Shown here: piece by piece, positions 17,261 to 24,989 of the stretch
How the letters are laid out: every line of letters begins with the position of its first letter
Numbering within the stretch: position 1 is the first letter of the stretch
Assembly (NCBI RefSeq): GCF_031458075.1
Contig: NZ_JAVDXT010000001.1
Location: 1,240,001 to 1,304,000, forward strand
Source: Rhodoferax_B ferrireducens_A
GTDB lineage: Bacteria > Pseudomonadota > Gammaproteobacteria > Burkholderiales > Burkholderiaceae_C
Length of the DNA: 64,000 nt
Reading direction: 5' to 3'
The notes under the pieces: generated by a model
Seen by the model: only the letters and a program-made list of their open reading frames with translations
The model's database searches: none
Told to the model about the DNA's origin: nothing
Translations under genes and position numbers: made by a program

Positions 17261-18031
17261 ACTAACGACGGCCTTGAAGCGGGCCGCCAGCGCGTCCGCT
17301 GCGGCGATCAGCAGGTGCATGTCGGTGCCCACGCCGACCATGGTCGCGCCTTGCGCCAGGTAGGGCTCGCCCTTGCCGTCCACCGTCAGAATCCCCACCG
17401 CCTTGCCGGCCGCCTTGCCGATGGCAATGGCCTTGCTGATGGCTGCCTGCACCTCGGGGTGGGCCACCTGGCCGCGGTAGCCCAGGCTGGCGGCCAGATC
17501 GGCCGGGCCGATGAAGACTGCGTCCACACCGGGCACGCGGCAGATCGCGTCCAGCTCGTCCAGGGCTTCGCGCGACTCGATCTGCAGCACCAGCGCAATC
17601 TCGTCGTTGGCCCGCGCCATGTAGTCCTTGTAGCGGGTGTAGCCGCCGCCGCGCGTGCTGCCGGCCACGCCGCGCAGGCCTTGGGGCGCGAAGCGGGTGT
17701 AGGACACGGCTTCCGCCGCCTCGGCCGCGCTGCGGATGTTGGGGACCATCAGGTTGCTGGTGCCTGCGTCCAGCAGACGCTTGATGAAGGCCATGTCGTT
17801 CGACGGCACCCGCACCACGGCCGCGCTGGGCGTGCCGCGCAGCGCCAGCAGCTGGCTGCTGATGGTGTCCAGGTTGCTCTGGGTGTGCTCCATGTCGAGC
17901 AGCAGCCAGTCAAAGCCGGACTGGGCCACGCATTCCACGCTGGCCAGGTGGGCGAAGTTGCACCACAGGCCGATCAACGGACGGCCCGAGGCCAGGGCTT
18001 GCTTGAAGGTGTTGGGGGGAAGGCTGTGCAT
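17258..18031 (-). CDS. HpcH/HpaI-family aldolase (2-oxo-3-deoxy acid type)
   Basis: A 257-residue TIM-barrel lyase: GLWCNFAHLASVECVAQSGFDWLLLDMEH at the start carries the family pattern, E in QIESREALDELDAI and D in VFIGPADLAASLGY supply metal ligands, and R in the segment VPNIRSA/GLRG follows the fold. Relatives cleave 2-oxo-3-deoxy or 4-hydroxy-2-oxo acids to pyruvate and an aldehyde using Mg2+ or another divalent ion. It is the last gene of the sugar-acid operon, 110 bases after the SDR gene, with a hairpin in the gap. I start it at 18031; in-frame upstream ATGs have no ribosome-binding site. The true substrate is inferred only from context. Confidence 0.85.
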   Translation of the reverse strand: MHSLPPNTFKQALASGRPLIGLWCNFAHLASVECVAQSGFDWLLLDMEHTQSNLDTISSQLLALRGTPSAAVVRVPSNDMAFIKRLLDAGTSNLMVPNIRSAAEAAEAVSYTRFAPQGLRGVAGSTRGGGYTRYKDYMARANDEIALVLQIESREALDELDAICRVPGVDAVFIGPADLAASLGYRGQVAHPEVQAAISKAIAIGKAAGKAVGILTVDGKGEPYLAQGATMVGVGTDMHLLIAAADALAARFKAVVS

Positions 18032-18086
18032 GGGTATCTCCGATGTTTTTTTGTTGAGGTACACGCCAAGACGGGTTTGCGAAATA

Positions 18087-18114
18087 CCGCGGAACCGGCT
18101 TTGCCGGGCCGCGG
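18087..18114 (-). other. Intra-operon hairpin before the aldolase gene
   Basis: CCGCGG (18087-18092) pairs with CCGCGG (18109-18114), and inside it CCGGC (18095-18099) pairs with GCCGG (18103-18107) across a TTT loop: about 11 bp in total with a small bulge. No T-run follows on the minus strand, so it is more likely an mRNA-processing or stability element than a terminator. Confidence 0.55.
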
Positions 18115-18141
18115 GCATGGCCCCTGGCGCGAGTCCACTGG

Positions 18142-18921
18142 TCACGGCATCAACTGCCCGCCGTTGACCTCGATGATCTGGCCGGTGATGTAACCCGACA
18201 GGGTGTCGTCGGCCAGGAACAGGTAGGCGCCCACACAGTCGTCCGGCGTGCCGGTGCGGCCCATGGGGATGCTTTTGCGCGCGCCTTCGAGCTGCTCGGG
18301 CGTGGAGTTGCGCGCATGGAAGTCGGTAAGGATCACGCCCGGCGCCACGCCGTTCACGCGCACGCCGAACGGCGCCATCTCGCGCGCAAACACGCGGGTC
18401 ATGGTGCTGACGAAAGCCTTGGCCGAGCCGTACAAGCCCACGCCTTCGCCGCCGCCGGTGCGGGCCGCGATGGAGGTGGTGTTGACCATGCTGCCGCGGC
18501 CCGCCGCGCGCATCACCGGCGCAGCGGCGCGGCAGATGGCAAAGGCGGCGTGCACGTTCAGGCCCATCACGCGGTCGTAGTCTTCGTCGGTGGCCAGTGC
18601 CAGCGGGCGCCGGCCGAACATGTCGCCGGCGTTGTTGACCAGCACATCCAGGCCGCCGAATGCGCCCACGGTTTGCTCCACCAGGGAGTTCGCCACCGCG
18701 CGGTCCTGCAGGTCGCCGCCCAGGGTGGTGGCCGTGCCGCCGGCGGCGCGGATGGCGGCTGCCACGGTTTCGGCGCCGTCGCGGTTGCGCGAGTAATGCA
18801 CGGCCACCTGCGCGCCCTTGGCGCCAAAGGCCAGGGCCACGGCCGCGCCTATGCCCGAGCCGCCGCCGGTCACCAGCACGCTGCGGCCGGCGAATTGCAG
18901 GGATTGTGAAAAGTCGGTCAT
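18142..18921 (-). CDS. Short-chain dehydrogenase/reductase of the sugar-acid operon
   Basis: A 259-residue classical SDR: cofactor motif TGGGSGIG (residues 19-26), NNAG at about 92-95, catalytic Ser in NTTSIAA, and Tyr/Lys in LYGSAKAF, with Y-x-x-x-K spacing. It should oxidise or reduce an alcohol group with NAD(P). Its start overlaps the upstream pdxA-like stop (ATGA), tying its production to the kinase and dehydrogenase. In this setting it may oxidise a sugar acid before cleavage by the aldolase downstream; this is inference. No signal peptide or membrane segment is present. Confidence 0.88.
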   Translation of the reverse strand: MTDFSQSLQFAGRSVLVTGGGSGIGAAVALAFGAKGAQVAVHYSRNRDGAETVAAAIRAAGGTATTLGGDLQDRAVANSLVEQTVGAFGGLDVLVNNAGDMFGRRPLALATDEDYDRVMGLNVHAAFAICRAAAPVMRAAGRGSMVNTTSIAARTGGGEGVGLYGSAKAFVSTMTRVFAREMAPFGVRVNGVAPGVILTDFHARNSTPEQLEGARKSIPMGRTGTPDDCVGAYLFLADDTLSGYITGQIIEVNGGQLMP

Positions 18922-19943
18922 GCCAGGGTCTCCAGGGGTTGTGGTTGGGTGCGGCGCAGGCCTTCGACCAGGGTCATGGCGTACTGGGCCGCGTCGACCA
19001 TGCTGTCGGCGCTGGCGATGCCTTTGCCGGCAATGTCGAAGGCCGTGCCATGGTCTACCGAGGTGCGCAGGATCGGCAGGCCCAAGGTGATGTTCACGCC
19101 GCTGACGGCGTTCCAGGCGCCGGTGGCCGGGTCGATGGAAAAGCCCAGCAGCTTCACCGGGATGTGGCCTTGGTCGTGGAACATGGCGACCACCGCGTCG
19201 AACTGGCCGGCGCGCAGCTTGATGAACACCGTGTCGCCCGCCCAGGGGCCGGTGACCGCATGGCCGGCGGCCGCGTACTCGGCGACGATGGGGGCGATGA
19301 TCTCGCCGTCTTCCTTGCCCAGGATGCCGCCTTCGCCCGCGTGCGGGTTCAGGCCGGCCACGGCGATGCGTGGGTTCTCGATGCCCAGCGCGCGCAGCGC
19401 GTTCAAGGTCACGTCCAGCACCCGGCGCAGCCGTACCGGAGTCAGGCGTTTCGGCACTTCGGACAAGGGGCAGTGGGTCGACACATGGCTGACGCGCATG
19501 CCGCCGTGGGCCAGCATCATCACGCCGTCGCGCATGCCGGTCAGGTGGGCCAGCATCTCGGTGTGGCCTTCGAACGGATAGCCGGCCAGGTGCAGCGCCT
19601 CCTTGCACAGCGGCGCGGTAACGATGGCGTCGATCTCGCCGGCCTGGGTCCGCTGCACCGCGCGCTCTACCGCCAGGTACGACCACTTGCCGGCGGCGGC
19701 CGATACCTGGCCCACCGGCATGGGGCCGTCTACCGGGCCGACATCGACCATGTGCAGAGGTGCTGCATCCAGCTGCAGCAACTGGGTGGCGCGCTGCAGG
19801 GCGGCGCCGCAGCCGAATACCTGCAGCTCGACCCGGCCTTGCTGCACCAGGTCGCGCATCTGGTGTGCGGCCTTGACGATGATCTCGGGGCCAATGCCGG
19901 CCGGGTCGCCCATGGTCAGGGCCAGGCGTATGGGTTTGCTCAT
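18918..19943 (-). CDS. pdxA2: PdxA2-like 4-phospho-D-threonate/4-hydroxythreonine-4-phosphate dehydrogenase
   Basis: A 341-residue PdxA-family protein. Metal ligands are visible as His in FEGHTEMLAH, His in HDQGHIPVKLLG and His in SVDHGTAFDIAG; the N terminus TMGDPAGIGPEI is typical. PdxA itself belongs to vitamin B6 synthesis, but PdxA2 paralogues coupled to DUF1537 kinases oxidise and decarboxylate 4-phospho-D-threonate (or -erythronate) to dihydroxyacetone phosphate. The overlap of its start with the DUF1537 gene (ATGA) strongly supports the catabolic role. No other vitamin B6 gene is close. Its stop overlaps the next SDR gene in the same way. Confidence 0.85.
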   Translation of the reverse strand: MSKPIRLALTMGDPAGIGPEIIVKAAHQMRDLVQQGRVELQVFGCGAALQRATQLLQLDAAPLHMVDVGPVDGPMPVGQVSAAAGKWSYLAVERAVQRTQAGEIDAIVTAPLCKEALHLAGYPFEGHTEMLAHLTGMRDGVMMLAHGGMRVSHVSTHCPLSEVPKRLTPVRLRRVLDVTLNALRALGIENPRIAVAGLNPHAGEGGILGKEDGEIIAPIVAEYAAAGHAVTGPWAGDTVFIKLRAGQFDAVVAMFHDQGHIPVKLLGFSIDPATGAWNAVSGVNITLGLPILRTSVDHGTAFDIAGKGIASADSMVDAAQYAMTLVEGLRRTQPQPLETLA

Positions 19944-20971
19944 GGAGTGGTTTCCTTTTCGGTCAAGCTGGCAAGTAGGGCGGATAAGTCGTCCGGCGCG
20001 CCAAATGCGCCGGAGCGGGAGTACACGGTGGCGCCGTGCCACAGGCCGCCTTGCAATTGGGCCCGGCCCCAGCCGGGGCGCGGGCTGGCGCTGGCGTGCA
20101 GGCTTTGCGCGCCGGCGGCCTGGCACAGGGCCAGCAGGCTGTCGCCGCCGACGACCACCAGGTTGTCGGGGCAGGGCAGAGCGTGCACCAGGGCCTGGCT
20201 GCGTTGCTGCAGCTGGGCCTGGGCTTCTGCGGCAGACAGGGCGTGCGGGCTGGCCAGGTCGTGCAGCGCGGCTGTGCGGATGGCCGCCAGTTGTGCGCGC
20301 AGCACCGGGTGCCGGCTGGCAGTGACGATGTGGGTCAGACCCGGGCGCGGCGCAGTGGCTGTTGCCGGCGCGCAGCCCCATTGCCTCGCCAGTGCCCAGG
20401 CCAGGCCGGCGCTGCCGCACCAGAGCCAGCCCGGGGCCTGGCGGCTGTGCTGGGCGAGCCGGGCCAGGTTGGCATCGGTAGTCACATCGGGCAGCAGCAG
20501 GCCGCCGGTGCTGAAGTCCTCGCCCATGCGCACCGTCACGCCCAGGGCGGCAAAGGCTTCGTGCACCGCGATGGCGTTGTGCGGCAGGCCGGGCTGGTGC
20601 GGCGTGCCCACCCAGTGCTGGCCGTGCTGGGTGAACCGGCCTTGTGCGGGGAAGCCCGGGGCGAACACCACGCCGGCAAAGCCGCCGTGCAGCAGCAGCC
20701 AGGCGACTTCGGCAAAGCTGTTGCCGCGCAACAGGCTGTCGACTTTTTTGAACGCGCCATGGCCGGGTTGGGTCAACCAGGGCAGGCAGGCTTGCAGCAT
20801 GCCGGGCAGGGCGTGGGCAGGCAGATCGCGGCTATCGGTGGCCCAGGCTTGCACCGGGGTGTCCGAGGCAGTGGGCTGCAGGAACACCGGTACTTCCTGC
20901 GCACCGCAAAAGGCCGCCGCCGTGTCCAGCGCACCGGTCAGGTCATCGGCCAGGATGCGCCAATGCTTCAT
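19940..20971 (-). CDS. dtnK: DUF1537-family four-carbon acid sugar kinase (D-threonate/erythronate type)
   Basis: A 343-residue protein with the DUF1537 signatures: N-terminal ADDLTGALDTA for substrate binding, KKVDSLLRGN a little later, and a C-terminal nucleotide-binding part with VVGGDSLLALC and SGAFG. Known members phosphorylate D-threonate, L-threonate or D-erythronate at C4 with ATP. Together with the overlapping PdxA2-like gene the D-threonate route to dihydroxyacetone phosphate is most likely, and the symbol rests on that pairing. It is shorter than the roughly 400-430 residues that I recall for the family. Its start overlaps the DeoR gene (ATGA). Confidence 0.8.
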   Translation of the reverse strand: MKHWRILADDLTGALDTAAAFCGAQEVPVFLQPTASDTPVQAWATDSRDLPAHALPGMLQACLPWLTQPGHGAFKKVDSLLRGNSFAEVAWLLLHGGFAGVVFAPGFPAQGRFTQHGQHWVGTPHQPGLPHNAIAVHEAFAALGVTVRMGEDFSTGGLLLPDVTTDANLARLAQHSRQAPGWLWCGSAGLAWALARQWGCAPATATAPRPGLTHIVTASRHPVLRAQLAAIRTAALHDLASPHALSAAEAQAQLQQRSQALVHALPCPDNLVVVGGDSLLALCQAAGAQSLHASASPRPGWGRAQLQGGLWHGATVYSRSGAFGAPDDLSALLASLTEKETTP

Positions 20972-21777
20972 GCCACCGATACCTGGGTCAGCTTCAATCC
21001 GGCTTTTGCCAGTGCTTCGGCTTCCACGGTGGGCAGGCCGGTGTCGGTGATGACGGCGTCGAATTCGGCCAGCGCGCAGATGCCCATGAAGGCCCGCGGG
21101 CGGAACTTGGAGCTGTCGACCAGCAGGCGCTTGCTGTGGGCCGCTTGCATCAGTGCGCGCTTCACCGCGGCGACCTCGGGTTCGGTTTCGGACAGCATGC
21201 CGTCGGTGACCGCATGCGCGCCCATCAGCAGCACATCGGCGCGGATGTGGCGGGCGCCGCTGACCACTTCGTCGCCCATCAAGGTATTGCTGCCGGCGCG
21301 CAGCATGCCGCCCAGCACATGCACGCGGATCTGCGGGCTGCTGCCCAGTAGCTGGGCGATGGCCAGGTCGTTGGTCACAGCGACCAGGGGGATGCGCCGC
21401 TCCAGCACGGCGCGGGCGGCTTCCATCACCGTTGTGCCACTGTCAAAGATCACGCTCTGGCCGGGCTCCAGCTCGGCCGCCGCGGCGTAGCCGATGGCGC
21501 GCTTTTCGCGCGGCGACAGCTCGGCTGCGGCCACCGGGTCGGGCTCGAAGGTGCTGTAGTGCTGCTGGCGTAGCAGCGCGCCGCCATGGGTGCGGTCCAG
21601 CACGCCATCGGCTTCCAGCGCGTCCAGGTCGCGGCGCAGGGTGGAGACCGACGCATCCATGGCCTGGGCCAGTTGCTGCAGGGTCACCGCGCCGTGGCGG
21701 CGCAAAAAGTCCACGATGCGGTCGCGCCGCTGGCTGGGCAGCAGGGTGAGGATGGCGAGTGCTTTGGGACTGGTCAT
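20968..21777 (-). CDS. DeoR-family transcriptional repressor of the sugar-acid operon
   Basis: A 269-residue regulator. The N-terminal winged helix (VTLQQLAQAMDASVSTLRRDLDALE, followed by RTHGGALL) and the C-terminal DeoRC sensor with SGTTVMEAA, a phosphate-binding loop, are typical. DeoR proteins sense phosphorylated sugars, here perhaps 4-phosphothreonate. I start it at MTSPKALAIL (21777); a longer frame would cross the operator. It is the first gene of a run DeoR-kinase-PdxA2-SDR with three consecutive ATGA overlaps, so the operon is autoregulated. A strong palindrome at 21795-21818 lies just upstream. Confidence 0.9.
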   Translation of the reverse strand: MTSPKALAILTLLPSQRRDRIVDFLRRHGAVTLQQLAQAMDASVSTLRRDLDALEADGVLDRTHGGALLRQQHYSTFEPDPVAAAELSPREKRAIGYAAAAELEPGQSVIFDSGTTVMEAARAVLERRIPLVAVTNDLAIAQLLGSSPQIRVHVLGGMLRAGSNTLMGDEVVSGARHIRADVLLMGAHAVTDGMLSETEPEVAAVKRALMQAAHSKRLLVDSSKFRPRAFMGICALAEFDAVITDTGLPTVEAEALAKAGLKLTQVSVA

Positions 21778-21794
21778 GGTAGATTTTGCTAGGG

Positions 21795-21818
21795 TATTCA
21801 CCAATGAATTGGCGAATA
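21795..21818. promoter_or_regulatory. Palindromic operator for the DeoR regulator
   Basis: TATTCACCAAT (21795-21805) and ATTGGCGAATA (21808-21818) form an 11-bp inverted repeat with one mismatch and a two-base centre. It lies 17 bases upstream of the DeoR start and within the 149-bp AT-rich gap to the divergent tctC-type gene, so binding could control both directions. Confidence 0.75.
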
Positions 21819-21926
21819 ATGGAAATTTATCTTGATTGTATTTGGTAGATTGTGAAAGAATTTGAAGCATGTTGCAAGATGGCCGTTTGCAACAGACCAA
21901 AAACCTACACACCGGAGACAACGCCC

Positions 21927-22919
21927 ATGTTTGCAAACCGTATCCCTTCCCGCCGCACCGTACTCACTGCGGTTGCCCTGGCCGCCGCCGCCTGCCTGCC
22001 CGCTCTGGCCCAGGCGCAGGCCTACCCGAACAAGCCGGTGACCCTGATCGTGCCGTATCCCGCAGGTGGTGCCAACGATGCGGTCGGCCGCCTGATCGGC
22101 CAGAAGCTGGCCGAAACCTTGGGCCAGCCGGTGGTGATAGACAACCGTCCGGGCGCCGGCACCACCATCGGTGCAGCGCTGGCGGCCCGCGCGCCGGCCG
22201 ACGGCTACACCATCTTGCTGGGTTCGCTGGCCAGCAATGCTGTCAGCCCGCACCTGATCGCCAACCCCGGCTACGACGCGCTGAAAGACTTTGCGCCCAT
22301 CGGCCTGATCGGCGTGGCCCCTATCGTCGCCACGGTGAACAAGGAGTCGCCCTACACCAGCCTGAAGTCGCTGGTGGACGAGGCCAAGAAGCACCCGGGC
22401 GACGTGATGTACGGATCGGCCGGTAATGGTTCGCCGCTGCATCTGGCGGGCGAGCTGTTTTCGCAGGCCGCCGGGGTGAACGTCACGCATGTGCCCTACA
22501 AGGGCGGCAATGCCCACACCATGGACCTGATCGGTGGCCGCCTGGCGGTGATTTTTGACACCACCACCGCCGCCATGCCGATGATCAAGGGCGACAAGAT
22601 CCGCGCGATTGCCGTGTCTTCGCCAACGCGCCTGCCCGACCTGCCCAATGTGCCGACCTTTGCCGAGGCCGGCTACCCCGGCTTCGAGGTGCAGGCCTGG
22701 TATGCGCTGTACGCCCCGGCCAAAACCCCGGCCGATGTGCTGGCCCGCCTGAGCGCCGACCTGGGCAAGGTGATGGCCATGCCCGAGGTGGACAGCAAGC
22801 TCAAGTCCCTGGCGGTGAAGCCCGCCTATGGCTCAGCGCAGGAGCTGGGCGCGTTCACCCAGACCGAATTTGCCAAGTACGGCAAGGTGATCAAGACCGC
22901 CAACATCAAGGCTGACTAG
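21927..22919 (+). CDS. Tripartite tricarboxylate transporter solute-binding protein (TctC/Bug family)
   Basis: A 330-residue periplasmic binding protein. Residues 1-31 are a signal peptide ending AQAQA. The mature part begins YPNKPVTLIVPYPAGGANDAVGR and contains GSAGNGSPLHLAGELF and AVSSPTRLPDLPNVPTFAEAGY, all family hallmarks. It captures a carboxylate for a TctAB permease that is not in this window; Burkholderiales often have many orphan members. Being divergent from the sugar-acid operon across a shared operator, it probably binds the four-carbon acid that the operon degrades. I start it at 21927; an upstream in-frame start at 21852 would spoil the signal peptide. Confidence 0.9.
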   Translation: MFANRIPSRRTVLTAVALAAAACLPALAQAQAYPNKPVTLIVPYPAGGANDAVGRLIGQKLAETLGQPVVIDNRPGAGTTIGAALAARAPADGYTILLGSLASNAVSPHLIANPGYDALKDFAPIGLIGVAPIVATVNKESPYTSLKSLVDEAKKHPGDVMYGSAGNGSPLHLAGELFSQAAGVNVTHVPYKGGNAHTMDLIGGRLAVIFDTTTAAMPMIKGDKIRAIAVSSPTRLPDLPNVPTFAEAGYPGFEVQAWYALYAPAKTPADVLARLSADLGKVMAMPEVDSKLKSLAVKPAYGSAQELGAFTQTEFAKYGKVIKTANIKAD

Positions 22920-22949
22920 ACCGGCCTGTCGAAGGCATGCCGTTTTTAT

Positions 22950-23684
22950 TCAGTGCTGAAGGATCTTGGATAGAAACTGCTGCGCCCGCTCGCTGCGGGC
23001 GTGGGGGCTGCCAAAGAACGATTCCTTGTCGCAGTCTTCCACGATCACACCGCGGTCCATGAAGATGACGCGGTGCGCCACCTTGCGTGCAAAGCCCATT
23101 TCATGGGTCACGCACATCATGGTCATGCCGTCGCGGGCCAGCTGCACCATCACGTCTAGCACTTCGTTGACCATCTCGGGGTCCAGCGCCGAGGTGGGTT
23201 CGTCAAACAGCATGGCAATCGGGTCCATAGCCAGGGCCCGGGCAATCGCCACCCGTTGCTGCTGACCGCCCGAGAGCTGGGCCGGAAACTTGTGCGCATG
23301 GGCCGACAGGCCGACGCGCTCCAGCAAGCCTAGGGCCTTGCGCCGGGCTTCGCTCTCACTGCGTTTGAGCACCCGGATCTGCGGCAAGGTGAGGTTCTCC
23401 GTGATCGACAGGTGCGGGAACAGCTCGAAATGTTGGAACACCATACCGACGCGCGAGCGCAGCTGGTTGAGGTTGATCTTCGGGTCGGTGACCGACATAC
23501 CATCCACCACGATGTCGCCTTGCTGGATCGACTCCAGCGCGTTGACGCATTTGATGAGGGTGGATTTGCCCGAGCCCGACGGGCCACACACCACCACCAC
23601 CTCGCCCTTGCGGATCTGGGTGCTGCAGTCGCTCAGCACCTGGAAGCTGCCATACCATTTGCTGACCTTGTGGATGTTGATCAT
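22950..23684 (-). CDS. Polar amino acid ABC transporter, ATP-binding protein (GlnQ type)
   Basis: A 244-residue ATPase: Walker A GPSGSGKST (about 34-42), signature LSGGQQQRVAIARAL, Walker B MLFDEPTSALD and a switch histidine in VTHEMGFARK. It is of the GlnQ/HisP type and should energise the permease at 29877 and binding protein at 29012, for which no other ATPase lies nearby, although they are on the opposite strand 6 kb away. It is the last gene of the leftward operon (fusion dehydrogenase, M20 hydrolase, ATPase), 41 bases after the M20 gene. Confidence 0.92.
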   Translation of the reverse strand: MINIHKVSKWYGSFQVLSDCSTQIRKGEVVVVCGPSGSGKSTLIKCVNALESIQQGDIVVDGMSVTDPKINLNQLRSRVGMVFQHFELFPHLSITENLTLPQIRVLKRSESEARRKALGLLERVGLSAHAHKFPAQLSGGQQQRVAIARALAMDPIAMLFDEPTSALDPEMVNEVLDVMVQLARDGMTMMCVTHEMGFARKVAHRVIFMDRGVIVEDCDKESFFGSPHARSERAQQFLSKILQH

Positions 23685-23725
23685 TTGAGTACCTTTTGTG
23701 TGGTTGAGTGGCTTGCGGTGCGGCT

Positions 23726-24985
23726 TCAGCGGGTCAGCAGTTCCAGCAGGACGTTGGCCACCACCTGCGTGGCCTGCTGCAGTTCCAGCAGCGGCACCCG
23801 TTCATCGGCGCGGTGGCCGTTGGCTGCCAGCAGCGTGGCCGGGCCGGCGCCGTACATCACGGTGGGAATGCCGGCTTCGCTGTAGAGCCGGGCATCGGTG
23901 TACAGCGGCACGCCTATCGGTGTCACCGGTGTGCCCAGCACGGCGCTGCCTTCGCGGCACACCAGGTCGGTGAGGGCCTGCGCGCCAGCCACGGGCTTGA
24001 ACGGCCGGGCCAGCAGGATTTGCGTGACCTCGACCTGGATGCCGGCGAGCGGCTGCACCGATGCGGCAATCACCTCGCGCAGCTCGGCTTCGACCTGCTC
24101 GGGCACTTCCTCGGGCACGATGCGGCGGTCTACGCGCAGTGTCACCACATCGGGCACGACATTGGTGTTGATGCCGCCCTTGACCAGCCCGACCACCAGG
24201 GTCGGGTGGGTAATGCCGGGGGTGCTGGACGGGCGATCGGCCAGGCCGTCGCGGTAGCGGTACAACGCGGCCAGCAGCGGCACGCTGGCTTCGATGGCGT
24301 CGCTGCCGGTATCGGGCCAGGCGGCGTGGGCGGAGCGGCCGCGCAGCGTGATTTCCAGGTGCAGGCAGCCGTTGTGTGCGGTCACCACATGGTGCGAAAA
24401 GGCTGCCGACAGCACGTAGTCGGGCTTGGACAGCCCTTGCTGCAGGATCCACTGCGGGCCGGTCATGCCGCCGGTTTCCTCGTCGTAGGTGAAGTGCAGC
24501 TCCACTTGGCCCTTGAGCCCCACGCCGGAGAGGGATTTCAGCGCACGCAAGGCGTAGGCATAGGTGGTGAAGTCCGACTTGGACACGGCCGCGCCCCGGC
24601 CATACAGCCAGCCGTCGCGGATCTCGCCGCTGTAGGGGCTGGCGCTCCAGCCCTCGCCCGGCGGAACCACATCGCCGTGGGCGTTCATGGCCACCACCGG
24701 GCCGCCGTCGCCGAACTTTTCCCGCACGATCAGGTTGGTGACGCTCTGCATGCCGTGCTGCTGCGCCAGGGCCAGCGGCACTTCGTGCTGCTCCACCGCA
24801 AAGCCCATCTCCGTGAGCCACTGCGCCGTGACCAGCGCATGTTGCGTGCAGTCGCCGGGCGGGTTGTCGGACGGGCATTGCACCAGGCGGGCGAGGGCGT
24901 GGACCTGCTCGTCAAAATGCTGTTCTATGAAGCCACGCATGGCGTCTTTGGCGGATGGTGGGCTTTGGGTTGTCATAGTTGTCAT
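23726..24985 (-). CDS. M20-family amidohydrolase (ArgE/DapE-related) with atypical metal site
   Basis: A 419-residue cytoplasmic hydrolase. It has the first metal/catalytic motif H103-G-D105-V-V-P-P, the Glu pair E169-E170 (YDEETGG) and a dimerisation domain between about 205 and 310. However, the usual GRGxxD motif reads G129-R-G-A-A-V134-S-K, so the bridging aspartate is replaced by valine. M20 enzymes hydrolyse N-acyl, N-carbamoyl or dipeptide bonds. Its ATG is four bases from the stop of the fusion dehydrogenase, and no ribosome-binding site is visible, implying coupling. In this cluster it may deacylate or decarbamoylate an amino acid before oxidation. An ATG at 24976 is an alternative start. 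Confidence 0.85.
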   Translation of the reverse strand: MTTMTTQSPPSAKDAMRGFIEQHFDEQVHALARLVQCPSDNPPGDCTQHALVTAQWLTEMGFAVEQHEVPLALAQQHGMQSVTNLIVREKFGDGGPVVAMNAHGDVVPPGEGWSASPYSGEIRDGWLYGRGAAVSKSDFTTYAYALRALKSLSGVGLKGQVELHFTYDEETGGMTGPQWILQQGLSKPDYVLSAAFSHHVVTAHNGCLHLEITLRGRSAHAAWPDTGSDAIEASVPLLAALYRYRDGLADRPSSTPGITHPTLVVGLVKGGINTNVVPDVVTLRVDRRIVPEEVPEQVEAELREVIAASVQPLAGIQVEVTQILLARPFKPVAGAQALTDLVCREGSAVLGTPVTPIGVPLYTDARLYSEAGIPTVMYGAGPATLLAANGHRADERVPLLELQQATQVVANVLLELLTR

Positions 24986-24989
24986 GGGC

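Noticed and set aside
18660..21050. 796-codon plus-strand frame across the sugar-acid operon
   Set aside because: It is antisense to three well-defined genes and shows no recognisable domain.
22921..22949. Possible terminator (CGGC...GCCG then TTTTT) after the TctC gene
   Set aside because: The stem has only four base pairs with a 13-base loop, too weak to claim.
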